From: Prorocentrum cordatum
Lineage: Eukaryota > Sar > Dinophyceae > Prorocentrales > Prorocentraceae
Direction of reading: 5' to 3'
Assembly (NCBI GenBank): GCA_963575745.1
Contig: CAUYUJ010012570.1
Location: 254,501 to 318,500, forward strand
DNA: 64,000 nucleotides
Made by a program: the position numbers and the translations under genes. Positions 50,948 through 61,819 of this stretch are shown here, piece by piece. Each line of letters opens with the position of its first letter. Positions within the stretch are counted from its first letter, which is position 1. The notes under the pieces were generated by a model. It did no database searches. It saw only the letters and a program-made list of their open reading frames with translations, and was not told the origin of the DNA.

Positions 50948-51707
50948 CACCCCTAAGGGGAGCCGCCAGGGGTGGTTGCACGGGCTCGTTCGCGGCCATT
51001 TTGTGGGGATGTCTCAGGCGGTTTGCCTGTTTCTGTGCCCAACATCCTTCGCTTTCGGAGCAGATTTGGAGGATGTCTCGAGCGAGGCGCTCATTTCAGC
51101 ACCCCTAAGGGGAGCCGCCAGGGGTGGTTGCACGGGCTCGTTCGCGGCCATTTTGTGGGGATGTCTCAGGCGGTTTGCCTGTTTCTGTGCCCAACATCCT
51201 TCGCTTTCGGAGCAGATTTGGAGGATGTCTCGAGCGAGGCGCTCATTTCAGCACCCCTAAGGGGAGCCGCCAGGGGTGGTTGCACGGGCTCGTTCGCGGC
51301 CATTTTGTGGGGATGTCTCAGGCGGTTTGCCTGTTTCTGGGCCCAACATCCTTCGCTTTCGGAGCAGATTTGGAGGATGTCTCGAGCGAGGCGCTCATTT
51401 CAGCACCCCTAAGGGGAGCCGCCAGGGGTGGTTGCACGGGCTCGTTCGCGGCCATTTTGTGGGGATGTCTCAGGCGGTTTGCCTGTTTCTGTGCCCAACA
51501 TCCTTCGCTTTCGGAGCAGATTTGGAGGATGTCTCGAGCGAGGCGCTCATTTCAGCACCCCTAAGGGGAGCCGCCAGGGGTGGTTGCACGGGCTCGTTCG
51601 CGGCCATTTTGTGGGGATGTCTCAGGCGGTTTGCCTGTTTCTGTGCCCAACATCCTTCGCTTTCGGAGCAGATTTGGAGGATGTCTCGAGCGAGGCGCTC
51701 ATTTTCA
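50948..51707. repeat. 152-bp satellite, unit 3, five copies
   Basis: Five clean 152-bp units (50,948, 51,100, 51,252, 51,404, 51,556). One more copy than unit 1, which accounts for nearly all of the length difference between the two units. Confidence 0.95.
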
Positions 51708-51792
51708 CCCCCCAGGTGGGCCAGATTTTGAGGATGTCTCGATCGGTTTGCTAGTTTTGGTGGCCAGGCTCGTGGGCGCAGATTCTTCTCAG

Positions 51793-52060
51793 GATGCCAC
51801 AGGAGGCTCCAACAGGCTCCAGGAGGCTCCAGGAGACCACATGAGGTCCCAGGAGGCATCAGGAGGCCACAGAAAGACTCAAGAGGCCACAGGATGTCCC
51901 AAGAGGCTCCAGGAGGCCCCAGGAAGCTCCAGAAGGCCTCAGGAAACCACAGGAGGCCCCAGGAGGCAACAGGAAGCGCCAGGAGGCCTCGGAAGGCAAC
52001 AGGAGGCCCCGAGAGGCCCCAGGAGCAGGAGGCCTCAGAAGGCAACAGGAGTGGCTCCAA
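51793..52060. repeat. AGGAGGCCCC minisatellite, unit 3
   Basis: Same array as in units 1 and 2. Confidence 0.8.
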
Positions 52061-52244
52061 TCCCATGTGTTTTACGTATGCTCCTATCGATTGGGCCTCA
52101 CCTGGAGCACGATTGTTTGATGTTCTACGTATGTTTCTATAGATGGTCCTTCTCCTGTGTACACAGTCCTAAATGTTTTACTCATGTTCCTATGTATTGG
52201 GCCTCTCCTGGGGCACGAGTCCTTGGTGTTTTACGCGGCCTCAG

Positions 52245-52322
52245 GCAACGCGCTGCGCCTGCGCAACCTGAAGATCGCCAACATCAGGGCAGGCTTGGAC
52301 CCGAAGACGGGCAAGCGCCTGA
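52245..52322 (+). CDS. Exon-like segment in unit 3
   Basis: 78 bases between CCTCAG and GTGAGTGAG; the sequence matches unit 2. See unit 1 for the reading. Confidence 0.45.
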
Positions 52323-52778
52323 GTGAGTGAGTTGGGGAGCGCCTACGGTGGTCTGGGCCTTTTCAGGCTCGGCACGGGGTGGATGGTGGCTCGCGTGGCC
52401 GCCTCACCTGACGGCGCACACCCACGCAGCGTGGCGCGCGCGCTGCAACCTGGAGGCCGCTGTTTGCGGAGCCTCCTGGCCGCATTTTGCGGCTCTCGCC
52501 TTTTGGCGGCAGGATCGGCTCGTGTCGCACGAGCTGCCTGGTGTGTAAAAAAACAGTGGCTCTAATCCGCAATGTTTTATGTACGTCTGTTGCTATAGAT
52601 TGCGCCCCCCCTGGGGCACGAAACCTTCCTAGGAGGTCCCAGGAGGTCCCAAGAGGCTCCTGGAGACCCCAGGAAGCCCCAGTAGGTTTCAGGAGGCCCC
52701 AGGAGGCCCCAGGCTCATGCACAGAGACGCGCTCGTACTACTGAGGCTCATTCACACTCCAATTCGTTCGCAGTTAGA

Positions 52779-54395
52779 TTGGTGTTCAGACCGTCACAAC
52801 TGAAGCCCGTTAATATTCGAAAGCTCTTGCGCCTAGACATTCACGGCGGACAGGTCCATGCGAGTAGATGCACATATGGGGAGCTCCACGCAGTGAATAA
52901 TTTTTTGACGCTCAGACCCCCCCCCCCCCTCTGGACTCCTCCTCCTCCTCCTCCTCCTCCTCCTCCCTCCTCTTCCTCCTCCTCCTCATCCTCCTCCTCG
53001 TCCTCCCGTTTCTGGATCAGCCCCCCCCCCCCCCCCTGGCCCCCGCCCCCAACGTGCCAGCGCGCGGCCAGGGCGGGGCAGAAGGGCCGAGGCCAGACGG
53101 TGTACAGTGCGAACGGAATTCCCAGATCTCTCCCCGCCCCCACCACCCTCCTCCTCCTCCTCCTCCTCCTCCTCCTCCTCCTCCTCCTCCCTCCTCCTCC
53201 TCCTCCTCCTCCTCCTCCTCCCCTCCTATTCCTCCTCCTCCTCCTCCTCTTCCTCCTCCCCCTCCACTTCCTCCTCCTCCTCCTCCTCCTCCTCCTCTTC
53301 CTCCTCCTCCTCCTCCTCCTCCTCCTCAAGATCCTCAAGATCATCTCATTGCTGGGTTATTTTCGCTTGAAATCCGAGGCGCCAGCCAATGCAGCCGCAG
53401 CGCAGCGCGACAGCCGCCAGCGCGCGACCGTCGTTCAGTGCGCAGCGCGACAGCCCTCGCGGCCGCGCGGCAGCTGCCAGGGCGGCGGAGGAGGTGGCCA
53501 GTCGGCGCTGTTGAAGCCAGGCGAGGCGCTGGTATCAGCGACGGAGGCGATCGCTGGGGCTGCTGCGGAGCAGGGCGGCGAGGTGCCCAGCGAGCTCAAG
53601 CAGGCCCTCGTGGTGCAGCAGCACGCTCAGGCCGCCGCCGCCAAGGCTGCGGAGCCCTCGCACGAAGACGCCTTCCGTAAGGCGGCTGGTGAGTGCAAAT
53701 ACCTGAATTGGCGCCATCAGGGGGCCGTGGATCAGGTCCTGCGCTGTCGCGCGGCGCTGACAGCTGCCGAGGGGCGCGAGAAGGACCTCGCGATGCAGCT
53801 GGCGGAGGCCGAGGCGGCGAAGCAAAAGGCGGCGGCCGCAGTCGCGGCGCTGGCTAAGGTGCCGACGACTCCTGGGCAGCCTCCAGGCTCAGCGCCGCCG
53901 CCCGATGCCGAGGGCGAGCTGTTCCAGCTGGCGTGGGGCGACTCGGTCTTCACGGGCGAGGCCATCGAGGAGCTGGACGAGGGCGAGCGCCAGGCCATGG
54001 ACGCTCTCCGCCGTGAGTTGTGCACTACCAAGACCCAGGTGGAGTCGCACTCGACGGAGGTGAAGGCCAAGCTGGCGCAGGCCAAGGCGCTCGCGGAGCA
54101 GAGCAAGCAACGCTTGGCCAAGAAGCGCAAGGGGCCTGAAGGGGCCGCGGTCACTGGACAGGCCCAGGCCGAGGCAGCCCCAACGGGAGGAGGCGGCGGC
54201 GTCGAGGCCCCAGTCGGGGTCGGTGCCAGCGCCACCGCCGCGGCGGCCTCGGACGCCACTGGTGGCGGCGAGGAGGCGGCGCGCCCTGCAGCAGAAGCCG
54301 CCGAGCTCAGCGAGGCCAAGTTCAGGGCCGCGGAGCGAGCTGTTGAGGCCGGCGGTGGCAAGGGTCACGGCGGCAAGGCGGCTTCCGTGGTCTGA
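52779..54395 (+). CDS. ORF1-like protein, unit 3, uninterrupted
   Basis: A continuous frame of 538 codons. The ATG used in units 1 and 2 is GTG here (52,782), so the true start is unclear. Order: a short unique N-terminus (SQLKPVNIRKLLRLD), Pro/Ser runs encoded by C and TCC tracts, a Gly patch, an Ala/Glu/Gln-rich coiled-coil-like region (about residues 270-360), VAALAKVPTTPGQPPGSAPP (the segment lost in units 1 and 2), a second charged helix region and a Gly/Ala-rich C-terminus. The end at TGA 54,393 is in frame with the endonuclease region downstream. Likely role by position: RNA-binding or assembly partner of the RT; no domain confirms it. Confidence 0.6.
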   Translation: MVFRPSQLKPVNIRKLLRLDIHGGQVHASRCTYGELHAVNNFLTLRPPPPLWTPPPPPPPPPPSSSSSSSSSSSSSRFWISPPPPPWPPPPTCQRAARAGQKGRGQTVYSANGIPRSLPAPTTLLLLLLLLLLLLLLPPPPPPPPPPPLLFLLLLLLFLLPLHFLLLLLLLLLFLLLLLLLLLKILKIISLLGYFRLKSEAPANAAAAQRDSRQRATVVQCAARQPSRPRGSCQGGGGGGQSALLKPGEALVSATEAIAGAAAEQGGEVPSELKQALVVQQHAQAAAAKAAEPSHEDAFRKAAGECKYLNWRHQGAVDQVLRCRAALTAAEGREKDLAMQLAEAEAAKQKAAAAVAALAKVPTTPGQPPGSAPPPDAEGELFQLAWGDSVFTGEAIEELDEGERQAMDALRRELCTTKTQVESHSTEVKAKLAQAKALAEQSKQRLAKKRKGPEGAAVTGQAQAEAAPTGGGGGVEAPVGVGASATAAAASDATGGGEEAARPAAEAAELSEAKFRAAERAVEAGGGKGHGGKAASVV

Positions 54396-56609
54396 CGCCA
54401 GGCCGCCGCGGCCGACAGTACCGCGGCTCAGGGCGCATCCAACGCGCCCAAGTTTGAAGAACAGGAGGACCCGCCGACGGCGGCAGCAGTGGAGTTGACT
54501 TCAGTCGGGCAAGCTGAATGTGCTCCAGCAGCTGCTCCTCGGGGGCTACGTGTCGATGGCGTTCGCGTTGATCGACAGGCCGTGGACTCCAGCGAGTTCG
54601 AGCGGCGCTTTTTCTTCGGTAGTATCACGTCTATGGGGCCCCAGGCGTGGCAGTTTGTGCATGACAGCACGCAGGGGTACGATTACGTGAGCTTCGTCGA
54701 GGCGCACGTCAGGGCCTCGGCGCAGCTCAGCTTTTGGCGCCGCAAGGCCAAGCGCCAAGGATGGCGGCTGATGTGCAACCCAGCCCGACCGAGCAAGGGG
54801 TCTGGTACGGAGGGTGGCGAGTGGATCCTCGCCCGCAGCCACCTGCATGCCGGCAGCTTGGCAGCGACCACTCCCGCGCCCAAGCAGCTGCGGGCGCCGT
54901 CCACCTCGGACTTGGACGGCTTCCAGGCCAGCGTCCTGCACATGAAAGGGTTCGCGCTGGTGGCGATTGTGTTCTACGCCTTCTCCTCCATGGGTTGGGC
55001 GCAGGACAACTTGCGGCGGTGCGCGCGCCTCGGCGCGCTGGTCACGGCGCTCCAGCTGCCGTGATTCATCCTCGGGGACTTCAACATGGGCGCGTCCGTG
55101 TTGCAGCGCCGTGGCTTCGTCAAGCGCGTTGGTGGGCACATCCTGCAGCGCGAGGCCGCCGTCACTTGTGATGCAGGGCAGTGTGGGTCGCACATCGACT
55201 TCGGCCTGTGCTCGGCCTCATGCCTACCGTACCTCGCGAGCTTCATCGACGTGCAAGCGGTGCCTTGGAAGACCCACTGCGGGCTCGTGCTGGGCATTCG
55301 CGGCAGTGGCGAGCAGCTTTTTTCAAGACAGCTGGTGGCGCCGCGGCCCCTGCCTGAAGGGTGTCGGCCGGCGCCGCCGCGGTCCACTTCAGCCATGGAG
55401 TTGGAGGCGTCCGCGCGAGCCGAGGCTGCGAAGGAGAAGCGGACAGCCTTCCTGCACGGCATGTTCGGCGACCGTTTGGACGGTGATGACGCGGTGTCTA
55501 CGGCCGACAGCGACGGCTTTGGTGACGACTCCGACCTGGCCTCGCCCGTGGGCGACTTCGAGGGGCTCGATAGCATCGTCGAGCAGACCAGTCGCCAGCA
55601 GCCTTGCGGTGGCGGGGGCCCTTCGCCGTGCGCAGGCGGGTCCGACGCCTTCTTCGCTCCCGCGGGCAGCCTCGCCACGTTCGGCCTTTCGCCGCTGTTG
55701 GCGGCGGTTCCAGCAGTGCGGCCCCAGGCGCCGGTGCCCTTTTCAGCCCCCGCGCCGACGGCAAAAGGGCACCGGGCTTTGGCGGCGGACCCAGGGCGGT
55801 CGCGGCCAAGTATGAGTATGGATGCAGCGGACGATGACCCATTCGCAGAGGTGGATGATTCAGCCGAGTGTCTACGTGCCCTGGCGGGTGACGAGACGGG
55901 GCCAGTCGACCCTGAGTGTGGCGTGGACGAGGGTAATCGCGAGTCGGTCGATGGGGCCGACGGTAATCAGTGCAAGGAATCCGCTCCCTGTGCGAGGCAA
56001 TCACGGTCTCGGACATCCCACCGCGTTCCCTCGTCTGCGGCGGTGTCCAGCGCGGCTGCACATGCTGATCCTGATCTCGGTCCCCAGGAGAGGCACAGCG
56101 GCGGTGCTGATGAAGCGAGCTACTGGATCTCGGAGTCCACCTGGCAGGAAGCGGCCTCGTCGCGGACCTCGAGCTTCGCGAGCTCTGAGCCGTGGACGGT
56201 GATATCCGACTCCATTGCGTACCGCCTCGGAGGTCACGGTATCGCAGGCATCAGCCACCAGCGCAGCCAGTGGGTCAGGCAGGTTGAGGAGGCAGTTCGA
56301 CGGCATCATGAGGTACCTGCGGATCACACTGCAGGGGCGTCACGAGCAGCAGGACCCAGTCTACGCGACGGTTACGTCAGCCAGGTCAGTGTCGACGAGC
56401 CTCCGGAGATCATCGATAGCGGGCAGTCGATCAGTTGGTGGGCCGCGGTGCACACAGTCGTCAGCAAGCTCGGCAAGTTCAGCATGGCCCAGCACACGTC
56501 GGTCAACTACGCTCGTGAGCGACCTCGGCTGCAGCAGGAATGTCGCAGACGAGCGCGCAGGGCGGCGGCCTGTGTCCGGACCTTCGCAGCGCTCGAGGCG
56601 GTTTCCTGA
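54396..56609 (+). pseudogene. APE-type endonuclease region, unit 3, interrupted by TGA
   Basis: In frame with ORF1 above. Endonuclease motifs as in unit 1: SITSMGPQAW, VSFVEAHV, GGEWILARSHL, then TGA at 55,062-55,064, then FILGDFNM, GSHIDFGLCSA and PWKTHCGLVL. The acidic linker carries unit-specific changes (DGFGDDSDLASP). Ends at TGA 56,607. The TGA before GDFN replaces what is normally a residue of a hydrophobic strand; a one-base change from TGG would explain it, but that is inference. Confidence 0.75.
55733..55773. repeat. Perfect 11-bp hairpin, unit 3
   Basis: Arms 55,733-55,743 and 55,763-55,773 in the linker coding sequence. Confidence 0.8.
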
Positions 56610-59600
56610 GCTGACCTGGAAGGAATTTCGGCGTCAGTTGTTCCTTGTCAGCAACCTGGACGCTCACGAGGTTGTAGCGCTAACCGACGCGGCCAGTGCT
56701 GCACTTCGCCGCGCTCGAGGACGGGCTCTCGGAGCGTCCCTCAGGCAGTTCAAGGAGTGGATGGTTACGCCCGACGGCACCACGACGCTGTTCCGCCCCC
56801 TCAAGAAGGGCCCCGAGATTGATGATGAAGTACACACGGTAGGCGGCATCCACCTGGCCCACCCTCGGGACGTCGTCGACCACAAGGGCAAGACGTGGCA
56901 CGGGCTCTGGGCCCCACAGCCTGAGGACGGCGACGAGCTGGACGCCTTCTGGTTCGAGTTGCGGCAGTACCTCGGCGAGGGAGATGTGCCGTCCTTGGAC
57001 CTTCAGCGGTTGCGGGCAGCTTTGTCTCATATGCGGCCACGTACTGGACGAGGAGTCTATCAGCTTCGCCCCACGGACATCGAGCGGCTCCCCGACTCGG
57101 CCTTACGCGAGCTGCTCGCGATCTACGAGACTGCTGAGCACCTCGGTAGCTGGCCCTGGCAACTCCTCCTCGTCACGGGCCAGCTCTTGGCCAAGCGGCA
57201 AGGGGGCGAGCGTGTGATCGGGCTCATGTGCATGGTGGCGCGTGTGTGGAGTCAGGCGCGCGAGGATAACGCGCGGCTCTGGGCGGACGCCACCTCCCCC
57301 ACGTGGGACGCGGCGGCGCGGGGCAACTCGGCGGTGTTCGAGGCCTTCGTCAGGGCCACCGACGAGGAGGCCTACAGCGCGCTCGGCTTCGCGTACGCGC
57401 ACGCCATGCTGGACGTGAAGTCCTTGTACGACTCCATGAGCTGGGTCAAGCTGGGCAGGGCGGCGCTGCGGCTCGGCTTCCCGCCGGCGGTGCTCGCCCT
57501 CGAGCTCCAGCAGTGCATGGCGCCGAGGGTTCTTCTCATGAACGGCACGGCGTCCGAGGCTTTCCAGCCCACCAGGTCCATCGTGCAGGGGCTCAGGTCG
57601 GGCACGAGGTTCGCGCGGTGCATGACCTACTTCATCCTGGAGAGGGTCACGCAGCAGGCCCCTTCAGCGGCGCTCCAGCCGAGGATTTGGGTCGACGACC
57701 TGTCTGAGTCCGCGGTGGGTACGAGCGCTGCCGTCACGAGCACCATGACCGAGGTAGTCAGTACTACTTGCGACCAGTTTGTGTCCGACGGCCTGGGCAT
57801 CTCGCCGAAGAATGTCCTTGTGTGTAATCGACCGCGTGACCTTCGTCGCATTGTCGCTGCAGTTCGGAAGCGGGGGCATGCTGTTCACGTTGCTCGATGC
57901 GCCCCTTGCCTTGGTGTGGATCTTCGGGCTGGCAGAGGTGGTCCTCGCCCTACTCGAGGAGCCCGCATGAAGAAGTCGGGGGTGTCGCATTTGCGTGTTC
58001 GAGGCTTTGCTCGGGCCAGCAAGCAGTATCGCACTTGCCTCAAGATCGAGAACGCGTCCCCGCAGGCGGCCGCCACGCACGGGCACCAGGTGTACGGCGT
58101 GTTCGGCCAGGCTCGGCAGCAGCTTCGACAACGACTCAGAGCAGTTTGCGCAGCTTCTGGTCGTGGACGTTGCCTCACCACGGTGCTGCAGATCCGCATG
58201 GGGGCTCAAGATCCAGCTCGTCGGCTTCCCCGCGGGCAGCTCGACATGTGGTTCCGCGGCTGGCAGCACTCACCGGCGTTGCGGCAGCGAGTGCAGCAGG
58301 CGTGGGTGTCGATTCACGATTGTCTTCGTGCCGCTCCCGCTGGACACCGACCTCGGCTTGTACGCGGGCCTATATCAGCCGTTCAGGCACTTCTCCTTGA
58401 TTACGATTGGCAGCCAGTTGGGCCCCTAGGGTGGGCAAGGCTTTGCGACGACGGACAATGGGAGCGCTGGGCCTTTCCTCACGCCGATGAGTTAGCCGAT
58501 GGGTCCGCTCGGCGCCTGATCGACGCCTTCGGCACGACCGTGCTTGAGCATCTGTGGCGGCAGGCGTCGGAGCATTGGTGCGGAGAGGGCTTGCAGGGCG
58601 GAGCCGACCTCGACTCGCTGCGGGCCACGGTGAAGATGCTTGATGCCACGACTCGTGGACGGTCGCTGGCGTCCCTCCTCATCACCATCGCGGCGGGCGG
58701 CACGTGGCCTGTCTCGCGTCTCGAGGAGTCCTTCGACGACGTCGACGGTCAGGACACAGGGTGTCCTCGGTGCCAGTGTTGCGTCGAGACCCCGGTGCAT
58801 CGACACTGGGAGTGCAGTGCCAACATCGGGCCCAAGGCGTACGAGCTGAGCGGGAACCTGGTGGGCAGGGCCATGGCCGAGGGCGACGCCTACCCGTGTT
58901 TCTGGTTGCGCGGGATGATTCCTGCGGCTTGGACTGCAGTACCCGAGCCTATGGATCATGATGATTGGAGCTACCTCGGCGTGGCCAACCTTGACGACGC
59001 GGTCCTCGGCACGGGCACGCTGCACCAGCCGCTCGCCCCATTTGGTGACGCTAGCGGAGGGGCCGACTCCAAGCATCCGCGACTTCGTCGGGTCGGCGTT
59101 GCAGTATGCCGGGTGTCCGCTGGCGCCGTGCACGTGGAGGCTGCTATATTAGGGCCGCTGTCTGGCCCACGCCAAACAGTTCATCGTGGTGAATTTCGGG
59201 CCTTGGTGCTAGCCGCGGGCCACTCCCGTGGGCCGACTGTTTTCTTCACGGATGACTTGGCCGTGTGTGATGGCTGGTGGGCTCGATTGGACCAACGGCC
59301 TACTGGTCCCGACAGCGACTTGTGGCACGCTTTGTCGCGTATCTTCCTGCAGCGGGATCGTAGCGAGTTCTCTGTCGAGCACGTCAACTCGCACCTCAGT
59401 GCCGCGGAGGCGGCTGCTCGAGGAGTACCTGCAGAGGTGTTACGAGGCAATGCCATGGCCGACGTCCTGGCGGGCCATGCTGCCAAGCAGTGCCGACTAC
59501 CAGCGGATGTTCGAGCACGTGTGCGTGATGTGGAGTACATGGCCGCCATGGTGCGGTGGAGGCCATTGCGCTCGACGCTGGGCGCCGCGGCGGCTCGGGA

Positions 59601-60381
59601 CGCCAGGCCGTCCCAGCGCAGGAAGCGTCGGCCACGGCGCGCCCCACCAGCGCCACGAGTGGCAGCAGCCTTTTCTTCCCAGCATGTGCTTCATGCGGAT
59701 GGTCGCAGTTGCCAGCGATGCCGTTGTTCCGCAGGGCACTCCACCCAGACCGAGTGGCTCTCCAGGTCGTGTGGGGGTTTGGTCGATGCGGAAGCTGGAC
59801 TGGCCAGGTTGGGGCCCATTGCTGGAGGTGTTGATGGTGTTCTCAAGATTGCCGATCAGGATGTGGACAGCTCGCACACGATGAGGTGGCATCGAGATCT
59901 AGATGTTCGGTTCTGCCGAACATGCGGGTGCTTCGCGCGTCCTGCCCTTCGCGCCCTGGGTCGTGGGCTGCTGGCTCCGTGTCTCGGACGACCATCTGAC
60001 ACGGGAAGCGTGTACTTGGACAGGCTGAGTAGGGGTCTTTGGCCCAAGGTGGGCGCACCTCAGGGGTGCGTCGAGCAGCACTTGGACCTTGACGATGATG
60101 AGCACCTTCGAGGAGCCAGCCCTGGAGGACAGGTTGCACGGTCTGGTGCTCAGCAGGCGCGAGTGGCGAGCAGGTGGCCCAGAGCCTCGGCACCAGGGCG
60201 GAGGCGGCGTCCGCGGCCGAGCTCCTGCAGGCCCGAGGGGCTCGCGCTGAGGCGACGGGCGGCCAGGCCCACTGCTGACGGCGCGGCTTGCGGTGGGGCC
60301 GCGGGCGCAGCCCTGCGTCAGGCCCCGCAGTCGAGGGCGGGGCGAGGCGACGCCCGCGCTCCACCTCGGGGCCTGAGCTGA
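56592..60381 (+). CDS. Reverse transcriptase plus RNase H, unit 3
   Basis: Open from 56,215 to 60,381 (1,388 codons counted from 56,215); RT-like sequence starts near FPELTWKEFRR. RT motifs: KRQGGERVIGLM, AHAMLDVKSLYDSM (Asp at codon 400), SIVQGLRSGTRF, IWVDDLSES (Asp 494 and 495), ISPKNVLV. RNase H follows with the full acidic set: PFGDASGG (Asp 945), RGEFRALVLA (Glu 993), FFTDDLAVCDGW (Asp 1013), VEHVNSHLS and GNAMADVLA (Asp 1083). After it lie two Cys/His clusters (SCQRCRC; FCRTCGCF), then a low-complexity Arg/Ala tail that may be past the real end. Catalytic residues are intact, but the frame is +1 relative to the endonuclease, so a fusion needs a frameshift. Confidence 0.88.
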
Positions 60382-60919
60382 GGGCGACCTGCGCGAGGCT
60401 TCTGGCGGCAGCTCGGCGCCCGCTGGACGAGGTCGACGGGCCAGCTGGCAGCGTGGTGGCGCCAGCTGGGTTGGGCGCGGAGGCGCCTCCCGTTGGAGCA
60501 GTCTGGCGGTGTCGGAGCGCTTCGCCGTCCGGAGCTTCGCGGGCAACGCGGCCTCGCGTCGAGCCTCCTGCGGCCCCAGGCGGCGGTGCCCTTTTCAGTC
60601 CCCGCGCCGACCACAAAAGGGCACCGGGCATTGGCGATGCGCGGGCGGCTTGCCCAGCAGGGGCTGCTGGCGCTGGCGCGGGCGCCCGCGGAGGCGCTGC
60701 TGGCGGGGCTGCTGCTGGCATGGGCGGCCTCCCCAGCCAGAGAGGTGGCGAGAGGAGCGACCCGGGGGGCCAGTCCCGATGGGAGCGGCCCCCCAGGGGC
60801 CAAGTTGCGGATCAGGCAGTTGGGGGCACCCTGCGATAAATTGCCCCAGCGACCGACTTGGAGGACGACATCCTGCGCGCCAGCCTGGAGCGCACGGGTG
60901 TCCTCGCCAGTTCGACGTC
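60382..60919. other. GC-rich 3' flank of unit 3 with hairpin copy
   Basis: Contains the hairpin GGTGCCCTTTT...AAAAGGGCACC at 60,585-60,625 inside a segment of about 70 bp that is homologous to the linker of each ORF2. Frames are Ala/Arg/Gly-rich and ambiguous. Confidence 0.55.
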
Positions 60920-61315
60920 GTCGAGCCCTTCGAGCAGGTGGGCTCCGTGGACGCGGCTGGCGGCGTCGGCAGCGTGTGGCCGACCGTCGGAACCGTGGAC
61001 GACGTGGAGGTCGGGTTGGCCTTCGGCGACTACGACGAGGCGGTCTGCGAGGACCTCAAACGGGGCCGCCCCGCCGAGCGGCCGTGGCGAGGCGTGAGGC
61101 CGCGCCTGCTGGGCGCCGAGGCGGTGGCGCCGCCCGCGGCTCGGCGCAGGCGGGCCCTCTCGCCTCCTGGCGAGCGGCGGGGCCAGAGGGCGCGGCTCGG
61201 CGGCGTGGAGCTGCCGCCCGCTCCTGCCGCCCCGAGCTTCGCCGAGCTGGTGCGGCTGGCGGCGGGGGCGCCGCCCGTGCGGGGCCGCGCGGCTGGGCCT
61301 CGCTGGGCGGCCTGA
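60920..61315 (+). CDS. Candidate C-terminal coding region, unknown (weak)
   Basis: The frame ending at 61,313 contains an acidic stretch, FDVVEPFEQVGSVDAAGGVG, then TVDDVEVGLAFGDYDEAVCE and a Pro/Arg/Ala-rich end with SFAELVRLAAG. The first part has a protein-like balance of acidic and hydrophobic residues, unlike its GC-rich surroundings. No family is recognised and no start is evident. It could belong to a neighbouring element. Confidence 0.3.
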   Translation, partial: VEPFEQVGSVDAAGGVGSVWPTVGTVDDVEVGLAFGDYDEAVCEDLKRGRPAERPWRGVRPRLLGAEAVAPPAARRRRALSPPGERRGQRARLGGVELPPAPAAPSFAELVRLAAGAPPVRGRAAGPRWAA

Positions 61316-61509
61316 GCGCCCGCCGCGGCCCGCGGCCGAGGCCCGCCCCGCGCGCGGCTCGGCCGTGGGCGTTCGCCCGACGGGATCTCCCGCCACGTCC
61401 CCCTGTGGGCGGGGGGCGGTCGTGGCTACGCTCCGCCCGCGCGGGCGGCCGAGGGGCGCGTGTCGCGCGAAGTCCCCGCGGACTTCAGACGCTCGCCTTC
61501 TCGGGTCCG

Positions 61510-61622
61510 AATGCTCCTCCTCCTCCTCCTCCTCCTCCTCGCCTTCTCGGGTCCGTTCTCCTCCTCCTCCTCCTCCTCCTCCTCCTCCTCCTCCTCCCTC
61601 TCCTCCTCCTCCGCCTCCTCCT
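61510..61622. repeat. (TCC)n microsatellite
   Basis: TCC triplets split by CGCCTTCTCGGGTCC, a word also present just before the tract. It extends the downstream frame artificially with Leu and Ser runs. Confidence 0.92.
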
Positions 61623-61819
61623 GCAGGGCGCGTTTCGTCATCATCTGCCTTGTGTGGCCTTCGGTGGGGGGCACAGCAGGGCACAGCTTGGAGAACGGGC
61701 CAGGATTTTACGAGGGCCCTCTTCCGCAGAGCGCCGAAGAGATATTGGCCAACCTCCGAGCCGGAGCACATTTGTGCCCAAGATTCCGACGCTGCGTGCG
61801 TTGCCGTTCAGTCAATACG

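Larger units (their letters stand above)
50165..60381 (+). mobile_element. Tandem retroelement unit 3, with RNase H end
   Basis: Homology with units 1 and 2 covers 50,165-58,950 (8,786 bp). Instead of joining another R1 repeat after GAGCCT, this unit runs on into RNase H and a Cys/His tail. It is the only copy with an undeleted ORF1 and with the complete 3' coding region, so it is the best proxy for the parent element. I saw no poly-A tail or target duplication at its end. Confidence 0.85.

Noticed and set aside
57664-58269. Minus-strand frame of 201 codons opposite the RT
   Set aside because: It lies wholly within the RT coding region, whose catalytic motifs are clear on the plus strand.
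32587-60381. Retroelement array interpreted as an LTR element
   Set aside because: No integrase, protease or paired LTRs; the endonuclease is APE-type and the direct repeats are whole tandem units.
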